Shown here piece after piece: positions 1-6,976 of a stretch of 17,052 nucleotides of DNA. Made by a program: the position numbers and the translations under genes. This DNA comes from Sphingobium sp. Its GTDB lineage: Bacteria > Pseudomonadota > Alphaproteobacteria > Sphingomonadales > Sphingomonadaceae. Where the stretch lies: positions 1 to 17,052 of the forward strand of contig JASBTC010000131.1 of NCBI GenBank assembly GCA_030148625.1, in the 5' to 3' direction. Within the stretch, counting starts at the first letter, position 1. The number at the start of each line of letters is the position of its first letter. The notes under the pieces are model-generated. The model was not told the origin of the DNA, searched no databases, and was given only the letters and a program-made list of their open reading frames with translations.

Positions 1-71
1 CGCGTGGCGGCTCTGTTTCTTCTTTTGGCTTGCCCTCCTCTATTTATTCCACCCCCTCGACTCCAGATCCC

Positions 72-128
72 TTTGTTTGCCGTGATTTCCGAGCCGGCAG
101 GTGATTCCACCTGCCTCGAAATCACTCT
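72..128. repeat. Structured hairpin repeat, copy 1
   Basis: The core at 82-125 folds as an outer stem GTGATTT/AAATCAC, a one-base bulge, CGA/TCG, a three-base 5' bulge, an inner stem GGCAGGTG/CACCTGCC and an ATTC tetraloop. A second copy with the same core length (44 nt) lies at 14521-14564. Similarity extends outward to TTTGTTTKCC on the left and TCT on the right. The right edge overlaps the TAG stop of the outer-membrane protein gene, so the element is the start of that transcript's 3' end. There is no T-run on either side, so a simple intrinsic terminator is unlikely. A REP-like or RNA-processing element is inference. Confidence 0.75.
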
Positions 129-735
129 AAAAACCCATCGAGACGCCCAGCTGCGTCCGTGACGCCTTCAGTCCGTCCCGATAATTGATACGATCATATT
201 CGGCGCGAACGAAAAAGCCCGGCGCGATGGCGGTCTCGATGCCGCCGCCATAGAGAAGGCCGCTTTCCGTAGAGCCGGTCTTGATGTCCTTGCTGGTGGT
301 TGCGGCAAAGTCGGTCTTCTCCCGGACGCGCAGCCAGCTATAGCCCGCACGGCCATAGATCAGGACATTTTTGGCGGGAAGAAAGCCGGCACGCGCCGTG
401 GCATCCCAGGTCCAGCCCGGCTTGAGCGAATATTCGCCGGTGCTGCTCTTCGCCTTCAGGCTCTTGCCGCCCCGGCCGATCCCGGCTTCGGCGCCGATGA
501 CGAACATGTGCCCCAGCTCCATGTCGAAACCGGCATGCCCCCGATAGCCAAAGCCGCCGCGATCGGCGTCGACGGCAGTGGCGATCCGGGGAAGCGCATA
601 GTCTCCCTCATAGGATCGATAGTCCGCCGAAACGCCGATCTTCACACCGCTGAAGCTGCCTTCATCCGCGGATTGCGCGAATGCGCCGGTCGGCACCATC
701 GCGCATACTGCCGCAACAAGAATTCGACTCTTCAT
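127..735 (-). CDS. Outer-membrane beta-barrel protein (Omp25/OmpA-like porin family)
   Basis: A 202-residue exported protein. Residues 1-20 form a signal peptide (basic n-region MKSR, hydrophobic core, cleavage at AFA-QS). The rest is alternating, glycine- and aromatic-rich strands such as YGRAGYSW and FFVRAEYDRINY, and it ends in Phe, the usual C-terminal signal for barrel insertion. The size fits an 8-stranded barrel of the Omp25/Omp31 kind. I chose the ATG at 735 because AAGGA lies 7 nt upstream; a GTG at 750 would add MKEKQ but would consume that ribosome site. The leader (751-886) contains a perfect CCGCATATGCGG palindrome at 770-781 and a small GGCGG/CCGCC hairpin. The structural role is inferred; no substrate is visible. 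The stop codon overlaps a repeated hairpin element. Confidence 0.8.
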   Translation of the reverse strand: MKSRILVAAVCAMVPTGAFAQSADEGSFSGVKIGVSADYRSYEGDYALPRIATAVDADRGGFGYRGHAGFDMELGHMFVIGAEAGIGRGGKSLKAKSSTGEYSLKPGWTWDATARAGFLPAKNVLIYGRAGYSWLRVREKTDFAATTSKDIKTGSTESGLLYGGGIETAIAPGFFVRAEYDRINYRDGLKASRTQLGVSMGF

Positions 736-886
736 CTGTTTTTCCTTCACTGGACCTTGGTCGACCGCCCCGCATATGCGGCAGCGGCCGGCGGGCTTTC
801 CGCCCAGTGAATTGCCTCAGCATTGCGTCCGCCGGATGTTTGCGAACGGCGCGTACCGCACAGCTCCTGAAGGGCGCCGATCGCGC

Positions 887-2689
887 CTATCCCGTCCAGC
901 CGTCCAGATGGGTTTCGAGCACCGCCAGCGGCAGCGCACCGGTCAGCAGTCCGGCGTCATGAAAGGCCTTGATGTCGAACCGTGCACCCAGCCGGGCACG
1001 GGCCCTGTCGCGGCAACGGGTCCAGACCTGATGGCCGAGCATATAGCCGCAGGCCTGGCCGGGCTGGACGCAATAGCGCTCGACTTCGCGGGTCACCGAC
1101 GTCTCGGCGTCGCCCAGCGTCTCGATCATGTAGCGGATCGCCTGCTCGCGGCTCCAGCGCTTGTGGTGCAATCCGGAATCGACGACCAGCCGAGCCGCCC
1201 GGAACAGCAGCGAGGCGAGATAGCCGAGCCGGCCGAGCGGATCGCCGGCATAGACGCCCATCTCGTCGGCCAGCTGTTCGGCATAGAGCGCCCAGCCTTC
1301 GCTATAGCCGGAGAACAGAGGCATGCGGCGGAGCAGCGGCAGGCCCTTGGCCTCCATCGCCAGCGCGTTCTGCAGATGATGGCCGGGCAGGACCTCGTGA
1401 TAGACGAAAGTCGGCACGTCGAATTTCGGCCATTCGGCGGTGTCGCGCAAATTCATCGAGAGCAGGCCCGGCCGCCCCCCGTCGACCGATGGCGGCTGAT
1501 AGGTTCCGCCCGGGGCGCCCGCCTCGACGCTCGGTGGCGTGCGCTGGACGGCGACCGGGGCCTGGGGCAGCGCGTTGAACCAGTCGGGCAGGCGGCGGCG
1601 CATGCCGGCGATCATGCCGTCGATATCCTTCAGCACCGCCGCGCGCCCGGCGTCGGTATTGGGATAGAGATAGGCCGGATCCTTGCGCAGCGCGGCGATG
1701 CGTTGCGCCATCGAGCCCTGCGTCAGGCCGCGTGCCGCCAGGATCGCGTCGGCCTCCTTGGTCAGCCTGGCCACCAGTTCCAGGCCGAGCCGGTGGATAT
1801 CCTCGCCGCTCATGTCGGTGGTCGTGAACGAGCGGACGCCATAACGGTAATAGGCCTCGCCGTCCGGCAGGCGCCAGCAGCCGGCGTCGTGCGATGCCCC
1901 GGGCAGCGCCCGGGCCTGAAGGTCAGCCTGACGCCGTAGCGCGGGATAGACCCGCTCGGCGACGATGCCGGCGGCGCGGCGCTCCCAATCGCCGGGCAGT
2001 CCCTTCGCCGTGGTGCGGCCGGTCAGGTTCGCCACCAGCTCCGACTGTGCCGCCGGACCGGCGATCATGCCGCGTAGCTGCTGTTCGCTTCGGCGCAGCA
2101 CGAAATCCGGCGGGGTCGCGCCCCGGGCATAGTCGTCCCGCGCGCGCTCGGTCTCCTGATCGAGCACCGTCGCGAAAGCGGCGAGGCGCGACAGATAAGC
2201 CTCGGCATCCGCGACGGTGGCGACGCCGTGCTGGTGCGCGAGGAAACCGGGGACCGACTGATAGCTGCCCGTCATCTGCGAGATCACATAGGGCACCGCG
2301 CCACCGACCCCGGGATCGCCATAAGGGAAATCGAAACCGCGCAACGTCGAGGCCGCCAGATCGGCTGCCACCTGATAATTCAGGCGGTCGGTATCGTGCA
2401 GATCGGCCAGCCGATACCGGCCCAGCCCGTCCTTCATTCGCTGCATCAGCGCCTTCAGGCGAAGCAGGCCGGCGGCCGAGCGGTCGTCGAGGCGCGTCCT
2501 GGCCGCCGCATGCGAGCCGGTGTCCATGCCGGTCATCGTCATCAATTGCGGCGAGTCCAGCAGCGCATCCTGCATCGCCTGGTCCATCAGCGCGGTCAGC
2601 CCGGCGCCATCGCCCGGCGGGGCGGCACGCGCGGTTCCAGCAAAAGCGACCGAGCCAGCGGCCAACAGCAGATGACGACGGCTGATCAT
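887..2689 (-). CDS. DUF885 family protein, probable metal-dependent hydrolase, Tat-exported
   Basis: A 600-residue protein of the DUF885 family, whose members are annotated as peptidase-like and are distantly reminiscent of zinc metallopeptidases. The key motif HEVLPGHH is at about residues 431-438. It is followed by SEGWALYAEQLADE, which supplies the downstream acidic residues typical of the family. The N-terminus begins MISRRHLLLAAGS and continues to an ARA-APP cleavage region, a plausible twin-arginine signal, so the enzyme probably acts in the periplasm. I place the start at the ATG at 2689; an upstream start at 2740 would put a hydrophilic tail before the signal. The length is normal for exported family members. 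The substrate cannot be read from the sequence. It is monocistronic and divergent from the SnoaL-like gene. Confidence 0.85.
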   Translation of the reverse strand: MISRRHLLLAAGSVAFAGTARAAPPGDGAGLTALMDQAMQDALLDSPQLMTMTGMDTGSHAAARTRLDDRSAAGLLRLKALMQRMKDGLGRYRLADLHDTDRLNYQVAADLAASTLRGFDFPYGDPGVGGAVPYVISQMTGSYQSVPGFLAHQHGVATVADAEAYLSRLAAFATVLDQETERARDDYARGATPPDFVLRRSEQQLRGMIAGPAAQSELVANLTGRTTAKGLPGDWERRAAGIVAERVYPALRRQADLQARALPGASHDAGCWRLPDGEAYYRYGVRSFTTTDMSGEDIHRLGLELVARLTKEADAILAARGLTQGSMAQRIAALRKDPAYLYPNTDAGRAAVLKDIDGMIAGMRRRLPDWFNALPQAPVAVQRTPPSVEAGAPGGTYQPPSVDGGRPGLLSMNLRDTAEWPKFDVPTFVYHEVLPGHHLQNALAMEAKGLPLLRRMPLFSGYSEGWALYAEQLADEMGVYAGDPLGRLGYLASLLFRAARLVVDSGLHHKRWSREQAIRYMIETLGDAETSVTREVERYCVQPGQACGYMLGHQVWTRCRDRARARLGARFDIKAFHDAGLLTGALPLAVLETHLDGWTG

Positions 2690-2779
2690 CGGATGCGCGC
2701 AAAGCCGCGCCTCACAATCGGGTTCTATGATGATCGTCACAACGCGCCTCCGGGAACGAAACTCTGGCGCCCCATTATT

Positions 2780-2796
2780 CCCCGGACAGGCCGGGG
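2780..2796. other. Small GC hairpin in divergent intergenic region
   Basis: CCCCGG and CCGGGG arms of 6 bp flank a 5-nt loop (ACAGG). It lies between the divergent DUF885 and SnoaL-like genes, in the leader of one or the other. It could be an operator or a leader structure; nothing fixes its role. Confidence 0.35.
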
Positions 2797-2825
2797 TACC
2801 AGTTCAAAATAGCGCGGCACCCGCA

Positions 2826-2842
2826 TAGAGTGATTTCGAGGC
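2826..2842. repeat. Half copy of the structured hairpin repeat
   Basis: These 17 nt (TAGAGTGATTTCGAGGC) are identical to the reverse complement of 113-129, the outer stem strand and right edge of the first hairpin repeat. The other arm is missing. A chance match of this length in a window of this size is unlikely but possible, so it may be a decayed copy. Confidence 0.4.
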
Positions 2843-2897
2843 GGATCGAGACCGGCGCTGTCCGCTCGACCCTCGCGGCAGGATTATGAGGTCAGTC

Positions 2898-3323
2898 ATG
2901 ATGACGCAAAGCGCCGGCCCGGCAGATATCACCACGCGGTTTCAGGACGCGTGGAACAGGCACGACATGGCCGCCTTTGGCCGGCTGTTCCATCCAGATG
3001 CGACCTTCGTGAACCGGTTCGGAACCTATTGGCGCGGGGTCGACCAGATCGTCGCCGGTCATGCCGGCATCCACGCGTCGATCTATCGCGATTCGACGCT
3101 TGCGATCGATCCGCCCGATGTCGATCCGATCTCCGACGATGCGGCGATCCTGCATTTCTGGTCGCGGCTCGGCGCGGGCGCCGCGCATCCGGCCGGACCG
3201 CATCAGGTCGACACGCTGATCCTCGCGGTGGTGACGCGTCGCGACGGCGAATGGCGCATCCAGGCGCTCGAGAATGTGACGCTGACCGATCCGATGACAG
3301 GAGCCACGGTTCTGCGCCGCTGA
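2898..3323 (+). CDS. SgcJ/EcaC-like (SnoaL-like, NTF2-fold) small protein
   Basis: A cytoplasmic protein of about 141 residues. The pattern DITTRFQDAWNRHDMAAFGRLFHPDATFVN, then WRGVDQIVAGH, then LILAVVTRRDGEWRIQALENV near the end, is that of the SgcJ/EcaC and DUF4440 branch of the NTF2-like superfamily: a helix with the N-x-H-D-x-x-x-F-x-x-L-F-x-x-D-A signature and a cone-shaped sheet. I chose the ATG at 2898 because GAGG (2888-2891) lies 6 nt upstream; ATG 2901 is also possible, and an in-frame ATG at 2886 has poor spacing to its AGGA. Family members range from polyketide-pathway enzymes to proteins of unknown role. No pathway neighbours help here, so the function is open. Confidence 0.75.
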   Translation: MMTQSAGPADITTRFQDAWNRHDMAAFGRLFHPDATFVNRFGTYWRGVDQIVAGHAGIHASIYRDSTLAIDPPDVDPISDDAAILHFWSRLGAGAAHPAGPHQVDTLILAVVTRRDGEWRIQALENVTLTDPMTGATVLRR

Positions 3324-3364
3324 ATGCGGGGCGCGTGCGATCGGTGATCAAGGCCGGAAAGAGA

Positions 3365-3440
3365 TGGTGCCCGGGGACGGAGTCGAACCGCCGACACTGC
3401 GATTTTCAGTCGCATGCTCTACCAACTGAGCTACCCGGGC
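3365..3440 (-). tRNA. tRNA-Phe (GAA)
   Basis: The reverse complement gives acceptor stem GCCCGGG/CCCGGGC, a D-arm with AGCTCAGTTGGTAGAGC, an anticodon stem TGCGA/TCGCA with 7-nt loop CTGAAAA (anticodon GAA), the T-arm loop GTTCGACTC, discriminator A and an encoded CCA (3365-3367). It is the last element of the leftward infA-maf-RNase-yacG group and about 40 nt downstream of yacG. Confidence 0.97.
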
Positions 3441-3466
3441 ATCTCGCCGCGAACGCGGAAGTGGCG

Positions 3467-3496
3467 CCTATAGAGAAGGCTAGTGCTCGCTGTCCA
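3467..3496 (-). promoter_or_regulatory. Candidate promoter for tRNA-Phe, inside the 3' end of yacG
   Basis: On the minus strand, TGGACA (3496-3491, 5 of 6 to TTGACA) is followed after 18 nt by TATAGG (3472-3467). Transcription would start near 3460, about 20 nt before the mature tRNA 5' end. The -35 half lies in the last yacG codons. This is inference from consensus only. Confidence 0.4.
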
Positions 3497-3668
3497 GCCC
3501 GTTTGACGGCTTTTCGCCAAGAGCGCCGTCGGCGGGCGGGCCGGGGATGCGATAGCCCTCGCCAAGCCAGCGCAGCAGATCGCGATCCTTGCAGCCGCGG
3601 CTGCAGAAAGGGGTGTTGTCGACGCTGGCGGGCGCGCCGCACAGCGGGCAGGAATCGGTATTGCTCAT
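3480..3668 (-). CDS. yacG: YacG, zinc-ribbon DNA gyrase inhibitor
   Basis: A 62-residue protein with four zinc ligands, C7 and C10 (CPLC) and C22 and C26 (CSRGC), followed by the family signature KDRDLLRWLGEGYRIPG. In E. coli, YacG binds GyrB and inhibits gyrase; that role is transferred by homology. Length and motif spacing are normal, and the acidic, unstructured tail after the zinc ribbon is typical. The ATG start at 3668 has only a weak ribosome site. It lies 27 nt after the RNase-like gene on the same strand, so co-transcription is likely. Confidence 0.92.
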   Translation of the reverse strand: MSNTDSCPLCGAPASVDNTPFCSRGCKDRDLLRWLGEGYRIPGPPADGALGEKPSNGLDSEH

Positions 3669-3695
3669 GATGCCCAGATAGTCGTTCGTGCCGCG

Positions 3696-4652
3696 TTATT
3701 GAAGCGGCGCGATCGCGATCGGCCGACCGGTGCGGCGTGCGAGTGCGTCGATCCAGTCGGGCCGCGTGCTTGCCAGCGCATAGGCGCGCGGCGTCAGGTG
3801 CAGCGTTCCGCCGACGGGCGGATCGCGTTCGGCGCGGCGCAGCGCCGCGCGCAACGCGGCGGCGGCGGGATCCGCGGCCAGCAGTTCGGGCAGGGATGCG
3901 CGCAACCGCCGGCGGATGATCTGGAGAAAACCGAACCCGTTGACCGCGGTCCGCTCGAACGGTTGCGGCAAGGCCGCGTCGAGCGCTTCCGCCGCGGCGC
4001 GACGCGCCTGGCGCCCGGGCAAGGTGGGCAGGTCGATGCCGATCGAACCGCCAATGCCCATCCGCCGAATCGCACGGCCGGCGGCGGTGGCGCCGGCAAT
4101 GGCGAGTGGTTCGACCGGCGGACCGCCATCGACGTCGAACAATGTCATCGCGGGCGTGACCGACATGCGCAGCGCGCCGCCGACAAAGGCGATCTCGCCG
4201 CTCTCCGCCTCTTCGATCAGTTCGGACCAGCCCGCCGCCTCGAGCAGATCGGGTTCGTGCGGCTGGAGAATGCGCACCGGCGATCCGTTGGCGCGGATGC
4301 GTTCGAGCAGGCTCGGGCCGGGCCGCACGACCTCGTCGGGCAGCGCTGCCACTGCCTTCACCGCCTTGGGCCGGCCGGATTCGGGAATCGCCTCGCGGAC
4401 GATGCGGACGCGCAACGCCGCGCCCTGCGTCGTGCCAGGCGGGATGCCGTCGAGCATCGCCTCCATGCCGCCGTCCAGCATCACGCGCCCGCTGAGGCGC
4501 GGCACCACTATCTCGGTCAGCCGCGCATCGGCCACCGCACCGACACGCAGGCCGGTGCTTTCGGGCTCGATCATCGCTTCCAGTATCTCGCCATCGGCGA
4601 CCAAAGCGGCGCGCGCCTCGCCGATCCCGTCCTCATAGAGCCATTCAGCCAA
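3696..4652 (-). CDS. Compact RNase E/G-family ribonuclease
   Basis: A 318-residue protein against roughly 490 for E. coli RNase G. The N-terminal part (about 1-105) is a degenerate S1-like region opening with MAEWLYEDGIGEARAAL. The catalytic core is recognisable. LFDVDG at 171-176 matches the E. coli SIDINS segment, with D173 equivalent to D303; GGSIGIDLPT matches GGLIVIDFID, with D207 equivalent to D346. A later segment GFGFLQIIRRRLRASLPE matches FGLLEMSRQRLSPSLGE. The N305 position is Asp (D175), and no CPxCxG zinc-link cysteines follow. The start is a TTG overlapping the end of maf by 8 nt (no in-frame ATG until residue 27), suggesting translational coupling. It probably processes RNA in the cytoplasm; activity is not proven. 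A full-length RNase E may exist elsewhere. Confidence 0.85.
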   Translation of the reverse strand: MAEWLYEDGIGEARAALVADGEILEAMIEPESTGLRVGAVADARLTEIVVPRLSGRVMLDGGMEAMLDGIPPGTTQGAALRVRIVREAIPESGRPKAVKAVAALPDEVVRPGPSLLERIRANGSPVRILQPHEPDLLEAAGWSELIEEAESGEIAFVGGALRMSVTPAMTLFDVDGGPPVEPLAIAGATAAGRAIRRMGIGGSIGIDLPTLPGRQARRAAAEALDAALPQPFERTAVNGFGFLQIIRRRLRASLPELLAADPAAAALRAALRRAERDPPVGGTLHLTPRAYALASTRPDWIDALARRTGRPIAIAPLQ

Positions 4653-5235
4653 GGACCTGCTCCGGCGCCATCGGATAACCGGCCGCTTCGAGCAGTGCCC
4701 GCGTCTCGAACACGGGCAGGCCGATCACGCCCGAGGGGCTGCCACCGACGAAGCGGATCAGCGCACCCGCGCGTCCCTGCAGCGCATAACCCCCGGCCTT
4801 GCCGTGCCATTCGCCGCTCGCGACATAGGCCTGGATCTCGGCGGCGCTCAGCCGCTTGAACGCGACGATAGTGGTCGACAGCCGGTGACGCGCAATGCCG
4901 TCGGGACGGACCAAAGTGACCGCACTCAGCACGCGGTGGCGGCGGCCGGAGAGCAAGGCGAGACAGTCGCGCGCCTCGGCCTCGGTCTCGGCCTTTGGCA
5001 GGATGCGGCGCCCGACCGCCACCACGGTATCGGCGGCCAGCACCAGCGCATCGGGCTGGCGCGCGGCGACCATCGCCGCCTTCGCCGCGGCGACGCGGCG
5101 CGCATAGATGGCGGGCTGTTCGGCCTTGAGCGGAGTCTCGTCGATATCGGCGGGATCGATCGCGTCGGGCGTCACGCCGATCTGCGCAAGCAGGTCGACA
5201 CGGCGCGGACTGGCCGATGCGAGGACGAGGCGCAC
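4645..5235 (-). CDS. maf: Maf-family nucleoside triphosphate pyrophosphatase
   Basis: A 196-residue cytoplasmic enzyme that removes pyrophosphate from non-canonical or selected nucleoside triphosphates. Motifs: SASPRR at 7-12 (phosphate binding), AADTVV at 67-72 with catalytic Asp69, LPK at 79-81, SGRRHRV at 96-102, KAGGYALQG at 146-154. Gln153 and Lys81 resemble the YhdE (dTTP/UTP) branch more than the YceF (m7GTP) branch, but that split is inference. The usual S-x-S-N-V-x-G-L-P segment reads SPSGVIGLP. The start is a GTG at 5235 with AAGGA about 9 nt upstream, 10 nt after infA; its end overlaps the RNase-like gene. Length is normal. Confidence 0.93.
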   Translation of the reverse strand: MRLVLASASPRRVDLLAQIGVTPDAIDPADIDETPLKAEQPAIYARRVAAAKAAMVAARQPDALVLAADTVVAVGRRILPKAETEAEARDCLALLSGRRHRVLSAVTLVRPDGIARHRLSTTIVAFKRLSAAEIQAYVASGEWHGKAGGYALQGRAGALIRFVGGSPSGVIGLPVFETRALLEAAGYPMAPEQVLG

Positions 5236-5245
5236 GGCCCGGTCC

Positions 5246-5464
5246 TTATTTGAAGCGATAGGTGATCCGACCCTTGGTCAGGTCGTACGGCGTGAGTTCG
5301 ACGAGCACTTCGTCGCCCACGAGCACGCGGATGCGGTTCTTGCGCATCTTACCGGCGGTGTGACCGAGAATCTCGTGGTCATTCTCGAGCCGGACGCGGA
5401 ACATGGCATTGGGGAGAAGCTCCACCACCTGCCCGCGCATTTCCAGAAGTTCTTCCTTCGCCAT
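5246..5464 (-). CDS. infA: Translation initiation factor IF-1
   Basis: A 72-residue single S1/OB-fold protein of normal length. It opens [20 protein letters not shown], continues with [24 protein letters not shown], and ends [14 protein letters not shown], all diagnostic for IF-1. It binds the A site of the 30S subunit with IF-2 and IF-3 during initiation. It has an ATG start at 5464 with AAGAGA upstream. It is the first gene of the leftward group infA-maf-RNase-yacG-tRNA-Phe, so these genes probably share a promoter in 5465-5578. I could not find a convincing consensus promoter there. Confidence 0.98.
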   Translation of the reverse strand: MAKEELLEMRGQVVELLPNAMFRVRLENDHEILGHTAGKMRKNRIRVLVGDEVLVELTPYDLTKGRITYRFK

Positions 5465-5578
5465 GCATTCTCTTAAATATCATCGGGAAAATCCGCGCCG
5501 CCTTAGCGCCAAACTGCGCCGAAGGAAAGCATGGTCACGATTCGGTAACTTGCCCCTCGAGAGGTGGGCCCATTCGGC

Positions 5579-6400
5579 TCAACTCAGCGATTTTCCGGCG
5601 CGCCCGGCCAGCTCGACCGCATATTGCCAGGCGATCCGCCCCGAGCGGCTGCCGCGCTGCTGCGCCCAGAGCAGGGCGTCGGCCGGATCGAGCACCAGCC
5701 CGTGCCGCTGCGCATAGGCGCCAACCATCGCGAGATAGGTGTCCTGATCGCAATTGTGGAAACCGAGATTGAGCCCGAAGCGATCGGCGAGCGCCAGGCG
5801 ATCGTCGACCACGTCGCGCGGATTGATCGCGCTTTGCTGTTCCTCCATCGCCCGTGCGACGATGTGGCGGCGGTTAGACGTGACGTGGAGCCGCGCATTG
5901 GCCGGGCGCGCTTCGGCGCCGCCCTCCAGCAACGAGCGCAGCACGCGCGGATCGGCGCCGCCGGCATCCTCGAAGCCGAGATCGTCGATGAAGATGGCAA
6001 AGGCGCGGGGCACCGCCGCGATCGCATCGAACAATGCCGGGAGCGTACCGATGCGATCGCCCGCCACTTCGATCAGCGCGATATCCGCGCCCTCGTCGCG
6101 CAGCGCGCCGACCACGCTTTTGACGAGCGCGGACTTGCCCATGCCGCGCGATCCCCAGAGCAGCACGTCATGCGCGGCATGGCCGGCCGCGAGCCGGCGC
6201 GTATTTTCGAGCACCGCGGCCTTTTGCGCATCGACGCCGGTCAGCAGCGCCAACGGCAATGGCGAGAAGGCGCGCGCGGCAGCCAGCGCACCGTCGCGCC
6301 AGACATAGGCGGGATGCGCGGCGGGATCGGCCGACGCCGCGGGGGGTGGCGCCAGCCGCTCAAGCGCGGCGGCAATGCGGACAAGATCCGTATCGTTCAT
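5579..6400 (-). CDS. DUF815 family AAA-type ATPase
   Basis: A 273-residue cytoplasmic P-loop protein. Walker A is GSRGMGKS at 83-90, Walker B is FAIFIDD at 134-140, and a sensor-1-like TSNRR is at 174-178. The DUF815 signature segments are present: HDVLLWGSRGMGKSALVKS, RVLRSLLEGG, INPRDVVDDRLALADRFGL with arginines in arginine-finger position, then YAQRHGL and SGRIAWQ near the end. Length is typical of the alphaproteobacterial family. Its biological role is unknown in general; remodelling or helper ATPase activity is the usual guess. It starts 7 nt after the MarR gene on the same strand, so the two are probably co-transcribed. Confidence 0.9.
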   Translation of the reverse strand: MNDTDLVRIAAALERLAPPPAASADPAAHPAYVWRDGALAAARAFSPLPLALLTGVDAQKAAVLENTRRLAAGHAAHDVLLWGSRGMGKSALVKSVVGALRDEGADIALIEVAGDRIGTLPALFDAIAAVPRAFAIFIDDLGFEDAGGADPRVLRSLLEGGAEARPANARLHVTSNRRHIVARAMEEQQSAINPRDVVDDRLALADRFGLNLGFHNCDQDTYLAMVGAYAQRHGLVLDPADALLWAQQRGSRSGRIAWQYAVELAGRAGKSLS

Positions 6401-6407
6401 GATCGTC

Positions 6408-6905
6408 TCAGCGTTCGCGCTGGAGCGCGACGATGCGGCCGCGTTCGCTTTCGGGGATCAGCCCCTCCAGCACCATCCAGAAGCCGGCGACCGCGCCCTG
6501 CCCCGCCTGGGCATAGGCCGCGGAGACCTTTTCACGCAGCGCCTCGAACAGCCGCGTTTCGAGCGCCGCGCCCTCGGGCGTGAGGCGCAGCAGCCGCTGG
6601 CGCCGGTCGCTGGCGCCGGTGCGCTGCTCGACCAGTTCGCGCGCGGACAGTTCGTTGAGCACGCGGCCCAGCGACTGTTTGGTGATCGCGAGCAGTTTGA
6701 GCAATTCGCTGACGGTGAGATCGGGCTGGCGTGCGATGAAATAGAGCGCGCGATGATGGGCACGGCCCAGCCCCTGCAGGCCCAGCTCCTCATCGATCGC
6801 GCGGGTCATGTGGCTATAGCCGAAATAGAGCAGTTCGACGCCGCGTCGTATCTCGGGCTCGCGCAAAAAAAGCGGCGAAGCTGCGCTCGGGTTTGGGACA
6901 GCCAT
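6408..6905 (-). CDS. MarR-family transcriptional regulator (PetP-like)
   Basis: A winged-helix DNA-binding protein of about 165 residues. The helix-turn-helix is around 63-90 (LTVSELLKLLAITKQSLGRVLNEL) and the wing is DRRQRLLRLT at 100-109, both characteristic of MarR. The opening REPEIRRGVELLYFGYSHMTRAID resembles the PetP subgroup of alphaproteobacteria. I chose the ATG at 6905; an upstream start at 6953 would run into the divergent promoter region and adds low-quality sequence. It is divergent from ilvE with a 71-nt gap, so autoregulation and control of ilvE from shared sites is possible but inferred. The ligand is unknown. Confidence 0.88.
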   Translation of the reverse strand: MAVPNPSAASPLFLREPEIRRGVELLYFGYSHMTRAIDEELGLQGLGRAHHRALYFIARQPDLTVSELLKLLAITKQSLGRVLNELSARELVEQRTGASDRRQRLLRLTPEGAALETRLFEALREKVSAAYAQAGQGAVAGFWMVLEGLIPESERGRIVALQRER

Positions 6906-6922
6906 ATTGACGTATTTATCCT

Positions 6923-6936
6923 TAGTCCCTAGTCCC
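6923..6936. repeat. Tandem 7-bp direct repeat between MarR and ilvE
   Basis: TAGTCCC occurs twice without a gap in the 71-nt divergent region, 18 nt from the MarR start codon. It could be part of a regulator site, although MarR operators are usually inverted repeats. Significance is low. Confidence 0.35.
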
Positions 6937-6976
6937 GCGCAAGGCGAACGCACGCGCCAGAACGAGAGGAAATATC

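Noticed and set aside
82..125. The hairpin repeat as a plain intrinsic terminator of the outer-membrane protein gene
   Set aside because: No T-run follows on the minus strand (GGCAAACAAAGG), and the same structure recurs elsewhere with covariation, so a different role is more likely.
776..1939. A 387-codon open frame on the plus strand
   Set aside because: It lies opposite the DUF885 gene; its product is rich in Arg, Gln and Ala with no domain, the usual mirror of a GC-rich coding frame.
3699..4859. A 386-codon open frame on the plus strand
   Set aside because: It is antisense to the RNase E/G-like and maf genes, which have clear motifs; its composition is low-complexity Arg/Ala/Gln.
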